A stretch of 64,000 nt of DNA from the NCBI GenBank assembly GCA_965153455.1, contig OZ234493.1, positions 11,398,213 through 11,462,212 on the forward strand. The letters run 5' to 3'. Positions 35,485 through 48,007 of the stretch are shown here, piece by piece. This DNA comes from Sphagnum compactum. Lineage: Eukaryota; Bryophyta; Sphagnopsida; Sphagnales. Both the position numbers and the translations under genes were made by a program. The stretch's first letter is position 1, and each line of letters begins with the position of its first letter. The notes below the pieces were generated by a model. That model saw nothing but the letters and a program-made list of their open reading frames with translations, was not told where the DNA came from and did no database searches.

Positions 35485-38400
35485 ATACCTAATTAATTAA
35501 TTTATAATCAATATTTTTCAAATATAAAGTATCAAAAAAAAAATTGCTTCCTCTTACACTCTAAAGGCACTTTAATTTCAAGCCCTTTCAGCTAATTCTA
35601 ATTTAGTAAGTACATTGTCCTTCTAAGCACATCACCTATTTCTCACCATAATAAAGTCCAAACTACATATAATGTTAAGGTTTTGTAAACCCAATTGAAT
35701 ATGTAGCACTTGCCTAAAGGTATGAATGGATTTGTAAGTTTTATTCAAAATTATTGCAATTGGCCAAATATAAAAAGGAACTTGGTAATGGTAGAATGTG
35801 TCAAATGCACTATAAATTGTAATCAAATTATATATTTGAAATTAAATACAATCACAATGCCGAGGCCCTATCATGAGGGGAATGTACTTGGCCTTTACCC
35901 TATTCCCAAAACTTCAAAATATGTAATAATTAGATCCTATCCTAATGGGAAAAAAATGATAGGCAATATACCTTAGCCATAAGGGTAGATTTGAAAAAAA
36001 TCACATAACATATTTTGCAAGTATATTAGAAACAATATACCCACTCAACATTGGTCTTTAGTCTTAACCAATGTTAAACTATTATTAATTTTTGAACATA
36101 CGAAATTGCACTAGGTATGAAGGTGCAAGGTTAAATTTTTTTTCTAATGGCTAGTAAATATTAATATCAACTTGTTTTTTTGGAACTAGTTTGGTATTTT
36201 TATTAAGTCCAAGGTTGATTTTTGTTTAGTATTGGTGTGGACTAGGTATATATTTAATATTATTTTAGGTCCCATATTTGACTACTATTGATATAAGGTT
36301 GGTATTGTTTTAGGTCATACCTGATTAATATGTTTTTCAATATCAATATTCATAATACCATATAACTAGGTTGCATCTTATGTATCGATACAATATCTAG
36401 TTTGTAACCTTAAATCTAAGGTTTAGGTTCTTATGACTTAGATTTAAATTAGCACCTTCTTGTTGGAATTGGCAAGAACTAGACCATGAAATTAGCATTT
36501 TGCTAGATTTGGAAATGAGCATATATGCTGGAACACAAGTTTAGGCTCCTTTAAGTAAGCAATTTGAATTTTTTTGAAAACTTGACAAGTAGATTGAACT
36601 TTATAGTTAATTGCTAATTTTAATTAATTGTTGAACTCCATGTTACATAAATCATGGATTTTAATTTGTTGTAAAATTATGTTCATCTTCAAATCTCTAA
36701 TATTTGAGGATTATTCATTTTTATACATGGAATTGGACTTGATTTTTGAATTAGGCACATTTTACAAACCCTAAACTCTAAACCCTAAACCCTAAGGGCC
36801 CATGGATCATGAAATATAAATATAGCATAAATTCAATATAGGCCTTGTTGTGGGACCTTGACTAAGTTGTATCTTGTCTCGTAGTAGATGGAAAGTTAAA
36901 GACTAGTGTTGTGTGGTTCTTGTTTTAAAATCAACAACTTTTCAAGATTCAAAGCATTAGTTCTAGACTTTTTGAAATTCCTAAAGGGAATATCACAACT
37001 TGCATTTTGTTTTCCCATAGTTCTTTCTCACATAGGTGATGATTAATCTAGTTTTTTTGAGTGCTAGAAAATCTAGTTTTTTTTTAGTGCTTTAGCAAAG
37101 TGAAAGAAGGAGCACCCATTACATTCCACGATAGAATTCCCCAAGTTGTAATAAGCCTTGAAAATTTCAAAAAAATACAAAAGAAAAAAATTAAAATGGT
37201 GGGTCTTCACACCAAGGGAGCAACTTGAAACTACAAAGGAAAAAAATTGGTGGGCCTTTCTTTCCAGTTTGGAATTGAAAAATTTGGAGAATTGTGTTTG
37301 GTTTTTCTAGTGCAAATTTAACTAATTTTTGTTGTTGTTGTTTTTTTGCTTTTTTTTTTTTGGGGAAAAATTAGCCAAATTTTCGATATCAATAAAAAAT
37401 TAAAAGAAAAAGAAAAAAAAAGAACCTTGCTAGTAACACTAATATGAAATATGGAAGATTTATTGAAAGAAGAATAAAAATCATAAAATGGTTTCGGTCG
37501 TGAGTTCGAATCCCGGGAGCTTCACTCAGCGCTTCTTCTTCCAAGCTCCTTCTTCTTCTTCTTCTTCTTCGCCTTCAAAGAGTGTTCTTCTTGTCTGCTG
37601 CCGGTTTGCTTTGCGAGCTTTTGGGTGTGTGTGTCTGCGCGCAACCGCGCGAGAGCAAATTAGGAATCCATTTGCGAGAAAAAAGGAAGGCACAAGCACC
37701 ACAACAACAACAACAACAACAACAAGAGGTACATCTTCAGAAAGACGAAAGAGGTTCATTTGCATTGGAGAAGGATGATCTCGGAGGAGAAAGAAAACCT
37801 TTTGTTTTGTTTAGGGTTTGGTTTTTTCTCTTTTTGTATGAAGTGGGACCCTCGACAGCGGAAGAAACTGTGTCTGTATGTGTGTCATGACAACAGTGGG
37901 ACAATTCGGGAGGAAAAGCTCTTTTTCCTTTTTTTTGCTTTGGGGTTGGTTGGCAACCACGGGATTCCCATTCTCTCTCGGACACTAGGTAGTGTCATGA
38001 AGGAAAAAAACAGAAATTGAGAGAGATAATCGCAGTGGATGCTGATTGGCCAAGAGATTTGGAAGAAACTCAAAAGCTCGGGATTCGACAAGTTGCGAGT
38101 TGGAATCCTGACACGTGCAGCACCAAAGTTTGTAGTCCCCCAAAAACAAATTTCTCTCTCGTTGTTGTCGTTGTTGTTGCTGTTGTTGTTGTTGCTTGTT
38201 TGTTTGTTGATTTATTACAATTGCGAAGTCTTGAGCTGAGTGGTCATGAGATTTTGCATTTGATTTGTGGATTAGCTTGCAGTAGTGGCAAGGATAAGAT
38301 TTGGAGACGTGATCAAGCTGCAGTTGCGACGGACTGCTTGTTGATTGAAGCTTTTTCTTTTTGGGTATATTGATCATATATTCAGCTCAATGAGCTGCTG

Positions 38401-38860
38401 CAGGAGGACCCTGCTGCTACAAGCTTGCTTGATTGGTTAGGAAGCTGAGTGGGTTCCTGTCGTCGTCGTCGTCGTCGTCGTGGTGCATTGAGGTCTTGAA
38501 GTAGCAGTATCTTATTAGGAGGAGAAGTTGAAGCTTGCGCGGACGGACCGGACGGAACATGAATCCAAGCTCGTAGCTTTAGTCGACAAGCTTTGAAGTA
38601 AAAGTGCGTTTGCTTGTTGGTTTGTTCTTCTTGTGGATTGATGGCTGGCGAGTTTTTTTGTTGATTACGCATCTCTCCATCGGGGGTCCAAAGCTCGGCT
38701 TCAAGATTACTATGAACGGATTCTGAAGATTGGTGTGAAGAAGTCCGTTCCATAACACCCACGCAAGCAAGCAAACAAACAAGCTACCACACAAACAAGC
38801 AAACAAACGAGCAAGGAAACAAGCAAACAAACAAGCACGCAAGCAGTTCGGTTTGCAACC
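35485..38860. other. AT-rich spacer, then leader of the amino acid permease gene
   Basis: 35485-37480 is AT-rich with no gene seen; a telomere-type run (CCTAAACTCTAAACCCTAAACC) lies at 36770-36795. From 37480 the base composition rises and simple repeats appear: CTT (37545-37572), CAA (37698-37725), GTT (38160-38200), CGT (38460-38480), and CAAA/CAAG units (38760-38845) immediately before the ATG. This fits a long 5' leader, perhaps with a leader intron, but no exact transcript start can be given. Confidence 0.5.
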
Positions 38861-41800
38861 ATGGCGGCGAACAGTGCAACGAACGACGACGGATTGTTAC
38901 TGGACATACTGAAAGCAGCACCAGAAGAGGATGCTGCCAACGGTGGTGTGGTCGTGCCGCCGGCTGCTCTAAAAAACTCCGCCGTGACGACGACGACGAC
39001 GACGCAGGAGGATAGTGCCCCGCGGATGGAGCCTGAAGATCAGTTGGACTCAGGTGAACGCAGGCTGAATGAGCTTGGCTACAAGCAGGAGCTTCGCCGA
39101 GAGATGGTACTTCTTCTTCTTCTTCTTCCTCAGGACCTGAGTGTTCCTGAACTTGTAGCAAATTGTTTTGTGGCCGACAGATTTGGTGTTGGGGATTTGT
39201 TGTTGTTGTTGTTGATGATGATGATGATGAGGAGGAGCTGCTGTGGGATGGATGTGCAGACACTCTTCAAGTGCATGGCAATTGCATTTTCCACCATGAC
39301 ATTGTTTACAGGCATTGTGCCTTTGTATGGAAGCAGCTTGATGTATGCAGGACCGGTGGGACTAGTGTGGGGATGGGTTGTTGTCACATTCTTCACCTGG
39401 TTTGTGGGCTTTGCCATGTCAGAAATTTGCTCCTCTTTTCCTGTAAGCTTTGTCACAACCATCCAGATCTGATTCCTTCCTTCTCTTGTTGTAAACTTCT
39501 TCACAATCATGATCTTCTTCCTCTGGGGACCAATTCCTTCTCTTGTTGTAAGCTTCTTCATGCCATCATGATCTTCTTGCTCTGATTCCTTCTCTTGTTG
39601 TACAAGATTTTCAATCTCATGATCTTCTTCCTCACATCCCTTCTCTTGTTGTACAAGCTTTTTCACCATCATGATCTTCTTCCTCTCATTCCTTCTGTTG
39701 CTGTACAATCTTTCTCACCATCACAATCTTCTTCCTCCCATTCCTTCTCTTGTTGTGCAAAGCATTTTCACCATCATGATCTTCTTCCTCTCATTCCTTC
39801 TCTTGTTGTGCAAACTTTTTCACCATCATGATCTTCTTCCTCTCATTCCTTCTCTTGTTGTACAAGCTTTTTCACCATCATAATCTTCTTCCTCTCATTC
39901 CTTCTCTTGTTGTACAAGCTTTTTCACCATCATGATCTTCTTCCTCTCATTCCGTCCTTGGTGGAAGCTTCTTCACCATCATGTCTTCTTCCTCTCATTC
40001 CTTTTCTTGTTGTAAGCTTCTTCACCATCATGTCTTCTTCCTTTTATTCCTCCTCTTGTTGTGAGCTTTTTCACTGTCATCTTCTTCCTCTCATTCCTTG
40101 TTGTAAGCTTTTTCACAACCATCTTTTTCATCTGGTTCCTTGTTGCAAGCTTTTCACAGCCATCTTCTTTCTCTGCTCCCTAGTACTACCATGTGCAGTG
40201 CAGTGCATACATGTACAGCGTATGTGCAATTGCATCTTGTCCCTTCAGTCACATCCAGGGGTGTTTATGTCGCATATTGTTCTCCCACTTGCACAGTAGC
40301 ACATGCTCAATATATTTCTAAGAGAGAAATTGCACGTATCATGATAAAGTTATGTAAAGAAACATTGAGCGGGTTTCATCAGAATCTGAGCTGCCTGTCG
40401 TTCTCCCTCTTGGACATCCTCAAATTTCTAAGACTGAAGTTGCAAGTATCATGATTGTGTGCACAAAGAAACAAATGGTTTTCATTGCAATCTCTCTGTT
40501 GCTGGTGTGCATGGCATGTTGTCCTCCCTCACGCACATGCTTGGATTTCTAAGGTCCTGAAATTGCAATTAGTATCATGATTGTGTGTGAAGAAACAAAT
40601 TTTGGTTTTCATCACAATCTGTGCTTGTTTGTACCATTCTTGGAAGAAAAATACAATGTTTGAACTAGTTGTGCTAGATCTATATATATTACAGTTGTGT
40701 GAGTTTCATCATGATTCTCAATGTGAGGAGGCTGATTGGAGATGATGATGATGATGGATGGTCCAGACAACAGGATCTCTCTACTTCTGGGCAGCTCATT
40801 TGGCTGGGCCTCGATGGGGTCCATTGGCATCGTGGGTGTGTGCATGGCTGGAGGCAATTGGTTTGATTGCTGGCATCGGCACACAGGTGTTCTGTTTGTT
40901 TCTTCTCAAGCTCCTCCTCCTACTACTACTTACTACTGTACTACTGCAAATCTCTTGTTTTCCAGTGGGGTTGATGTCTGAATGAATTGAGTCAAAAGGA
41001 TATACAAACACACACACATCAATTTCTTCATGACCTATCAATGAGTGACACAATTTGATCAACACAATATGAGAACAACATTGTTGTCATTGGTGTGAAC
41101 ATCTGCACTCTTATATTAACTTGGCAGACTAATGATAGAAGACACTCACTGAGAAGCCAGGGCCTCACTGTCAGCATGAAAATGTAGGTCATGCTAGGGT
41201 TTAGGGTTTAGAGTTTGAGATAGGAAATTATGTGACCAGAGAGGTGGTGGGTCTAATTTCTGGTTGCAACAAACATGATGAATTCATAACAACACCTTCC
41301 TCAACATGGCAATGTTCCCACATGTTCTTTCACTAAAAAAGTCTAGATAAATTTTCAATCTATCCAATGTGAATTGACACAAGAGTCTTTTTTGTCTGAT
41401 AGTTCAAATGGTTTTGGGTATTGTGAGTCTTGCAGGCATATGCAGGAACACAGACATTGCAGAACATAATTTTGCTTTGCACAGGTACAAACAAAAATGG
41501 TGGTTACTTTGCTCCACGTGGAGTATTTCTTGCCATCTATATTGCACTGTGCCTCATATGGGCAGTGCTCAACACATTCGCACTCAATGTAATTGCTGTA
41601 ATTGATATGGTGTCTATTTACTGGCAGGTAACCAACTATCTGCTTCTCCCATTCTGCTTTCCTTCATTCATGAATTCCACTTGAATGCTGCCAGTTATGG
41701 TTTTTGAAATTGAGTCACAATCTCCTCTTGTGCATTTGCGGAGGAGCATATGTTGAGGTGGTCTGTCTTGTTTCTGTGTGAATGTTGGAATTTTGGCGCT

Positions 41801-43389
41801 GCCAGGTGGTAGGAGGTACTGTCATAGTAATACTGCTACCATTGGTTGCAAAGACAACACAGCCTGCCTCCTATGTATTCACTCATTTTGAGCTAGGAGA
41901 TGCCACCACAGGTATCAAAAGTGGAGCATACGCCATTCTTCTCTCCTGGTTGGTTAGCCAGTATTCTCTGTATGGATATGATGCTGCAGCACATTTGACA
42001 GAGGAGACCAAAGGTGCTGATATCAATGGTCCAATTGCAATCCTTTCGAGCATTGGTCTCATTTCTGTGTTTGGGTGGGGCTTTATTCTGGCTCTCACTT
42101 TTTCAATCCAGGTAATTTTGGGTTTGAGGTTAGTTGAGGCTCACACGTAAGGTCTACCTCAAGAAATTTCCATTTGCAACTGATTTTTCTCACCTCAAAG
42201 TTTTTCAGTTGAGTTGCCAATCTAAAATTACTACGGATCTGTGACCTAACCAGTAAACACCAAACCAGGTTTGATCATCTGCTATCTGAGATGTGATTAA
42301 AACTGTTGAAAAATTGCATTTGAAAATTGGGTATTTAGTATTTTGGGGAGACAGAGATAGTAGCTTTAATTAACAGTGACAAAATTGATAAATTGATCTG
42401 GATGTTGCTGGTTGTGCGTGGTCTTCACAGAGTCCGACTTACCTCTATGATCCAAGCAATGAAACAATGGGCAGTTTTGTTCCAGCTCAGATTCTGTATG
42501 ATGCATTCCATGGGCGTTACCACAACGCTACAGGTGCAATTGTGTTGCTGTGTGTGATTTGGGGATCCTTTTTCTTTGGCGGCCTTTCCATCACCACCAG
42601 TGCAGCTCGAGTTGTAAGTCGCATCTCACCCTCGTACAAGGTGCCTGTGAAGTTTAAGTTAGTGATCTGCATTGAGCACCAAATCTGGGAAGCTAAATTA
42701 TCAGGCCAAAAGCTTAATGTGAAAGAGTGTTTTTCATCATTCTCTTTCTTGGTACAACTGAAGAAAAAGAAGAAAGATCTGTTTCTAAAAACTTCAGTGC
42801 TTTCCGAACAAATAAATTCTTGGCCACAACCATTAAGATGTTTGCAGAATATGCTGATTAAATTTGTGGCATGCTGCAGGTATATGCTATATCACGAGAT
42901 GGGGGAACTCCCTTCTCAAAAGTTTGGCGTAAAGTTCATCCAAAGTACAAGGTCCCAGCCAATGCTGTCTGGATCTGTGCTGCTTTTGCAATCCTTTTGG
43001 GGTTTCCCATCCTTAAGATCAGCGTGGTCTTTACTGCCATAACTTCAATCTGCACAATTGGGTGGGTAGGTGGTTATGCTGTGCCAATATTCTTCAGGAT
43101 GATAATTGCAAAAGAGAAGTTCCACCCAGGTCCGTTCTTTCTAGGAACAGCAAGCCGTGTTGTTTGTGCAGTTGCTTTTCTCTGGATCTGCTACACATGT
43201 GTCATATTCCTTCTCCCGACAACGTACCCTATCCAATTCAGCACCTTCAATTACGCCCCAATTGTTCTTGGAATAGTCTTGGGTGCAGTAATGGGTTGGT
43301 GGATAATAGATGCAAGACATTGGTTCAAAGGTCCTGTTCGAGAAATTTTTGGAGTTCCTTCTGGCAAGGAAACATCCCTGCCTCAATAA
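38861..43389 (+). CDS. amino acid/GABA permease, BAT1-like (APC superfamily)
   Basis: Seven exons: 38861-39106, 39260-39442, 40767-40886, 41436-41627, 41806-42111, 42431-42613 and 42880-43389. All junctions are phase 0 and GT-AG; 579 residues, longer than BAT1 because of an extra hydrophilic N terminus of about 60 residues. Exon 1 ends with ERRLNELGYKQELRREM, the start of the family core. Exon 2 carries SEICSSFP, exon 3 AGPRWGPLASW, exon 5 YGYDAAAHLTEET and FGWGFI, and exons 6-7 FFFGGLSITTSAAR then AISRDGGTP, with DARHWFKGP near the end. The pattern of about 12 membrane helices matches plant BAT1/GABP, a bidirectional amino acid or GABA transporter of mitochondrial or other membranes. Substrate and location here are inferred from family only. 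Intron 2 holds a minisatellite. Confidence 0.92.
39480..40170. repeat. minisatellite in permease intron 2
   Basis: About 12-14 diverged copies of a 45-60-base pyrimidine-rich unit, roughly CATTCCTTCTCTTGTTGTA + CAAGCTTTTTCACCATC + ATGATCTTCTTCCTCT. The unit resembles the exon 2 end plus donor (TCTTTTCCTGTAAGCTTTGTCACAACCATC at 39434-39463, split here for reading). Several units keep TGTAAGCTT. Confidence 0.85.
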
Positions 43390-44444
43390 AAGACCAAATA
43401 TGCATTCTTTGATCTTTCCTCATCAGTCTGCACACTTGAGGCATGACTGAAGGAAAGTAGAAAACAGTTCCAATGGCCATTGCCATTAGATTTTAGTAAG
43501 CTAGCTCAATTCGTAATATCTGTACTTAGCTATTTATCCTTGACTGAAGGAAGAGCTAAAAAAAATAGGAAAAACTCCATTCTGGTGGAATCTGGAACCT
43601 GTATATCAGAGTTCAAAAGGGCTGCCTGAATCTTGTACTTTGTGATCTTAGAAGCAAGAATTTCATAGAATCTGTCTGAAGTGTCAATTCTTTACTTTGC
43701 TGGAGCTAGGATGTCGATTCTTTACTTTGCATGTTGTTAGAGCTCGGATGAGGAGCTGCGTAATTCCTTTGGCACTGTAGGACTGTTCTAGTTTTGGTTA
43801 TCATTATTCTTTGCAGATTTCTCTGGAGTTCTTGGTACTTGCATGCACACAGAACTTCACAGAGCAGAGAGAGGATCCTCTGAAATGTTTGTACCTGAAG
43901 GAGACATGGCAGAAAGCTCCTGTTGGATGCTATTGTGGCAATGACCACCAGACTGGGAAGAGTATTAGAAGCTCAGGCTGGAGCTTTACCCCTTGAAGCA
44001 GGCCTTGAAGCAGATTTTGATTCCAAACATCTTCAAAACCAGCAAATCTGTCACAAGAAATCTCCCAGTGAATCAGAAGAAACGAAGAAAAACAAAGGGC
44101 CAGCTGCAGGGTTAAATCAGGCTGCAAACTTGCAGGTAGATCTATCTCTAAACTTTGCCTACTTTCAAAGTGGCAAAAAATTTCATCTCTTGATTTGATG
44201 ATCAAGCTTGTGAAATCAAAGTGATCACAAGTCAGAACACGATCTTGACTTACAATTGGAGTTAGATGTACATCATCTCCAGTTGGTCAATTGAGCACAA
44301 CTTTTGGCTTCGTCCATGTGTTCAATCTTTTGTCAATTTCAATCTCAAGCTCAAGCAGCTGCAAGTTTTAACAATCTCACATCCGCAATGGTTTTGCAAC
44401 TTTTGTTTTTTTCTAAAACTTTTTCATATCACTCATAAAACTTT

Positions 44445-44567
44445 GTGATGAAGGTGATGGTCTGTCACTTCGTGAGCGACTCTCATGAGGTTATGACTGC
44501 ACTCATTGTCGTGTTACCTTTAATTGTTGTTGTGGAGATTTCTCTGCAACTTCATCGATCTCTTCAT
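44445..44567 (+). repeat. dispersed repeat, partner of 16122-16240
   Basis: Matches the PILS intron 4 copy over about 120 bases in the same orientation. Confidence 0.75.
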
Positions 44568-45994
44568 ATCACTCACTTTGGTGATTGCCTCAACCCTAAC
44601 CACGAGGAATGTTTGCAAGTCGACTTACATGTTGGGTTTAGGTTTTGTTTTATTTGATACACTTGTGGTCTAATCTTATATGGTTAATGCCACAAATATA
44701 AGAAACCCCAAAAGCATGATAAAATAGACAAAAACATTTGTCCGCCCAAAATCTAGTTTACAATTTTTGACACTTAAACATAAAAAAAGTGAATTAAAAA
44801 CTTTTGTAAGTAGAAACATAAAACCATCAAAGCTTCCATTGAGTTTGTGATAAGTTGAATACAAATTTTGAAAAAGTTTAGTATCATAAAAATATGCAAT
44901 AAGTAAAACTAACCCCAATCAATATAATGTTCAAAGTGATTTTTACATTACAAATTTTATTTATTATAACTATAATATGCACAATTTGAGAATACACAAG
45001 TATTTTCTATGCCTTCATTAATTTGAATTTTTTTTAAATTAATATTTCAACCCTATTTCATCTATTTGCAACCGACTTTATAAAACCTAAACATCTTTGC
45101 AAATAGATGCATTGATTGAAGATCTATTTCAAATTGAAAATGTGATTTGTAAATTTTACTTTAATAAAATAAATTATTTTCATTATATTAATAATTGAAT
45201 AAAATAATATTTCTACTTTCAAGATATCAAAATTAATTTATGACGAGTTGTCATTTTTTATGACAAGGAACACAAATTTTCTACTTACCATGCTTATGCC
45301 ATAAAAAGAATTAGAACAAGACATTCAATGAAATAATTAGCCAAAATCACTATCAAATGTTCTTTCCGAAAGCTAGATTTATACAACCTTTTTGGTTGGC
45401 TCAATCTATGGGTTGGTTCCTAGTTAAACAAACTAGAAGTGTACAATCCTACTTTGTACCATATTTGAAATTTAAACTAATTTCCAAGGTTTTGAACCCT
45501 AAGGACCTAAGCCTTAACTACACCCATTTTAATAATATTTGAAATTTTAATTCAAAAGTCTGTCCATTTTATTTCATCCAGAAATGAAATTACAAAATTG
45601 ATGGCAAATGGATTTAAAGTTTACACATTCAAAAAAAAATTCAACAAATTTAAACCAGAATCAGGCAAGAGTTAATGAAATAACAAAACTGTACTGAATT
45701 AATGCAAAACAATTAAAACCATGAATTAATATTTCACATTTTAATGTGGTTACTTAAGTTGATGTTGAATTTTTTTGGATTTACTAATATAATAGCATTC
45801 ATAATATATTATAACATAAACATATAGTTTTGAAATCAATTCAATATATCCAAAATATCCAAAATCACTTTTTAAACAATAGAGTTATCCCTAAAGTCAC
45901 CCTCTGTTTCACCCCCTATTTCCTCTGCTTTCGCCCCCTATCCCCTCTTTCAGTGGTATCTGCAAAGTATGGAAATTTGATTAAATCTGGGTAT

Positions 45995-46220
45995 GCAATG
46001 CTGAAACTCAGCATTGAATGCACAAGGTTCGAGAGTAATTATAGTAGTTGTACAGGTAGGAGCAGTGAAAATATCTGTAGCAGCAGTGCAGGCGCTCAGG
46101 AAAAAGGAAACACAAGAAACTCAGTTTACCACCAAAATTGGTGGACAAAGTAGTTTGGGTCCCAGTTATTTTTGTAAAATTTTCATTCCCAGTTACGCGT
46201 TTGATGCCCTATTATGCCAA
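45995..46220 (+). repeat. dispersed repeat, inverted partner of 28715-28945
   Basis: Similar to the reverse complement of 28715-28945 over about 230 bases. It is flanked by C-rich blocks (45900-45950 and 46225-46250). Confidence 0.75.
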
Positions 46221-46825
46221 AACTGGCCGTTCTCGCCCCCCTAATCGCCTAACTTTGGGGATAACTTTAATGTAACTACTATTTTCACTACTTGAAAGAC
46301 TTCTAAAAGGACTTGAAAATACTTGGAAATGACATATTTTGGGGATTCTTTAAAATAAAAATATTTATATGTTTGACACACATCAAGGACTATGTGCTTT
46401 TAATTATTTATTGATGAAACCCTGCCAAACTTTATCAAAAAAAAAGCACCCAAGAATGGGAGAGAAAAAGAAATTAAAAAAAAAGACCAAAGTTCAAGCA
46501 CACAAAAGAGCCCCAAAGGGACAAGCCACATGGAGGTAAGGGAAAAACTAAGTGTCGAAACTTCCACGGGTCACATGAAGCATGTCAACTAAGAAAAGGA
46601 TAGGTAGATAAACCTCCAAGCCTAGAAAAACCCTCCCTTGCAATAATAGCCCACCTCGAAACGGAGGCGGCCTACGTTCTTTGTAATGTCATCGACATTT
46701 TTTATTTGTAAAAAGAATGTAGAATTGATAAAGGAGGGCCTTTGGTGCTTTTTGTTGTCCACATGGTGTTAGCACATCAATGAAGAAAGTTGTCAACTTA
46801 CTAGTGAAGAAACTTAATAACTTTT

Positions 46826-47300
46826 ATGACCCAAAAAAAAAATGACGTCTTGCTCCCGATGTTCTGCGCCGACCAGGACGCCTGCCTGGACTCTGTGATT
46901 ACACACCCACTGCAGTCCACTTTCATCGATCGTGCAACGGAAAAAAGTCTGGTCGTTGTCAAGGTCGCCGCCGTCAAGAAGCACTCCGACGACGACGAAA
47001 AGTGTCGTTGTAATGGCCTACGCTTGATCGCCATGGCCTGAGAAGTTTTCGACGGCTCCGCCCCCGAGATGCGCATCATGATCTGCAAGATCGTCATCCG
47101 TCACGCTGACAAACACAATCGACCCCGAGGACAGACCATCTACCAAATCAATCAGCGCCTTTCCGTCGCGCTTCAATGAGACGTTGGGGAGCAACTGATT
47201 GCCTGCGAGTGCGCCGGCTGAACGCTGGCTTCGCAGCTGACACCAGCGACGATTAGTCAACCTACATCTAAGATCGGGGCTCCAAAAAAAAAATGTTTGC
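46826..47300 (+). pseudogene. fossil reading frame of unknown origin
   Basis: The frame starting near 46826 reads for about 150 codons with protein-like, GC-rich codon use unlike the AT-rich DNA around it. It is broken by three stops, at 47039, 47177 and 47219, all TGA. The visible residues include FCADQDACLDSVITHP, DGSAPEMRIMICKIVIRH and QTIYQINQRL. I do not recognise a family. All three stops follow a C or G and could each come from one C-to-T change of CGA. The opposite strand is also partly open (47302-47018), so the coding direction is likely but not certain. It may be an old insertion from a GC-rich source. Confidence 0.5.
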
Positions 47301-48007
47301 AAGATAAGAGTTGTGATAAAGTCTTTCCTTCACTTGAACAACCATTGTCGCAACCGTCCCACAAGGAAAAGGCCAACCATAATACCAGACATCCATCCAA
47401 TGAGGGGACGTGATGCAGACACAAAAAAAGTGCTGCTAACCAAAAAAAGTGGGCCAAGAAAACTGCCACTTTTGTGGCGTCTTAAATCCAGGTGCATGTA
47501 CAAGAGCTGAAGCAAATCGCCAATTGCCACTTGGCGGCAAAGCAAGAACAAACGCTTGCGGCGTCGGCAGTCGCCACCCCGCACATCTGCAACACAATCT
47601 CGTGTGTGTGTGTGTGTGCGTGCGTGTTTTCCATCTACTATCTACACGGGATTGCGCGCAGCCAAAGGAATTGCACACAAAAGGACAAGCGGATGATTGG
47701 CCTGCTGTTGCATGCAGCTCGATGTGGCTTGAAAAACTGCCTTAGAAACAAAATGAAAATGAGAACAAGACATTGAACTTGCAGGTCCTTTGGTTTTGTA
47801 CCTAGACTTGAGAATGTAGTGTTGTTTGTTTGTTGTTGTTGATGGTTTTGGTATAATTCTTTTCTTCGTGCTTGAGAGTTTGAGAATCACATCATTTTTT
47901 TACTTTGCAAGAAAAAAAGAGTTGATTAGGTACTTCGAGTGAGTGAGTGAGTGAGTGAGAAAGTGAGGCGGAAGAGAAATTGAGTCTGTAGTTGTTGATC
48001 AATAACC
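47301..48007 (+). other. upstream region of the tocopherol-cyclase-like gene
   Basis: Mixed composition; GT repeats at 47603-47622 and (GAGT)n at 47937-47961 lie in the probable leader. No core promoter element is assigned and no other gene is seen. Confidence 0.45.

Larger units (their letters stand above)
43390..46825. other. spacer with dispersed repeats
   Basis: Contains the permease 3' region. An open stretch at about 43914-44133 ends at a GT but has no family feature, so it is not called. A dispersed repeat lies at 44445-44567, very AT-rich DNA at 44700-45900, and an inverted dispersed repeat at 45995-46220. Confidence 0.55.

Noticed and set aside
35710-35976. 88-codon ORF with a CX2C-type pair resembling an integrase zinc region
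   Set aside because: Too short and weak, lies outside the LTR-bounded element, and no following integrase core is present.
37490-37515. tRNA-like B box (GTTCGAATCCC)
   Set aside because: No A box at the right distance and the flanking bases do not form a T stem; no cloverleaf.
38784-39263. 159-codon minus-strand ORF
   Set aside because: Antisense of permease exon 1 and simple repeats; low-complexity text.
39480-40170. Regular repeats resembling a CRISPR array
   Set aside because: Units are contiguous and diverged without unique spacers, and they sit in an intron of a plant gene; it is a minisatellite.
43923-44198. 91-codon open stretch ending near a GT
   Set aside because: No family feature and no partner exon; both strands are open to similar length, so it is probably chance.
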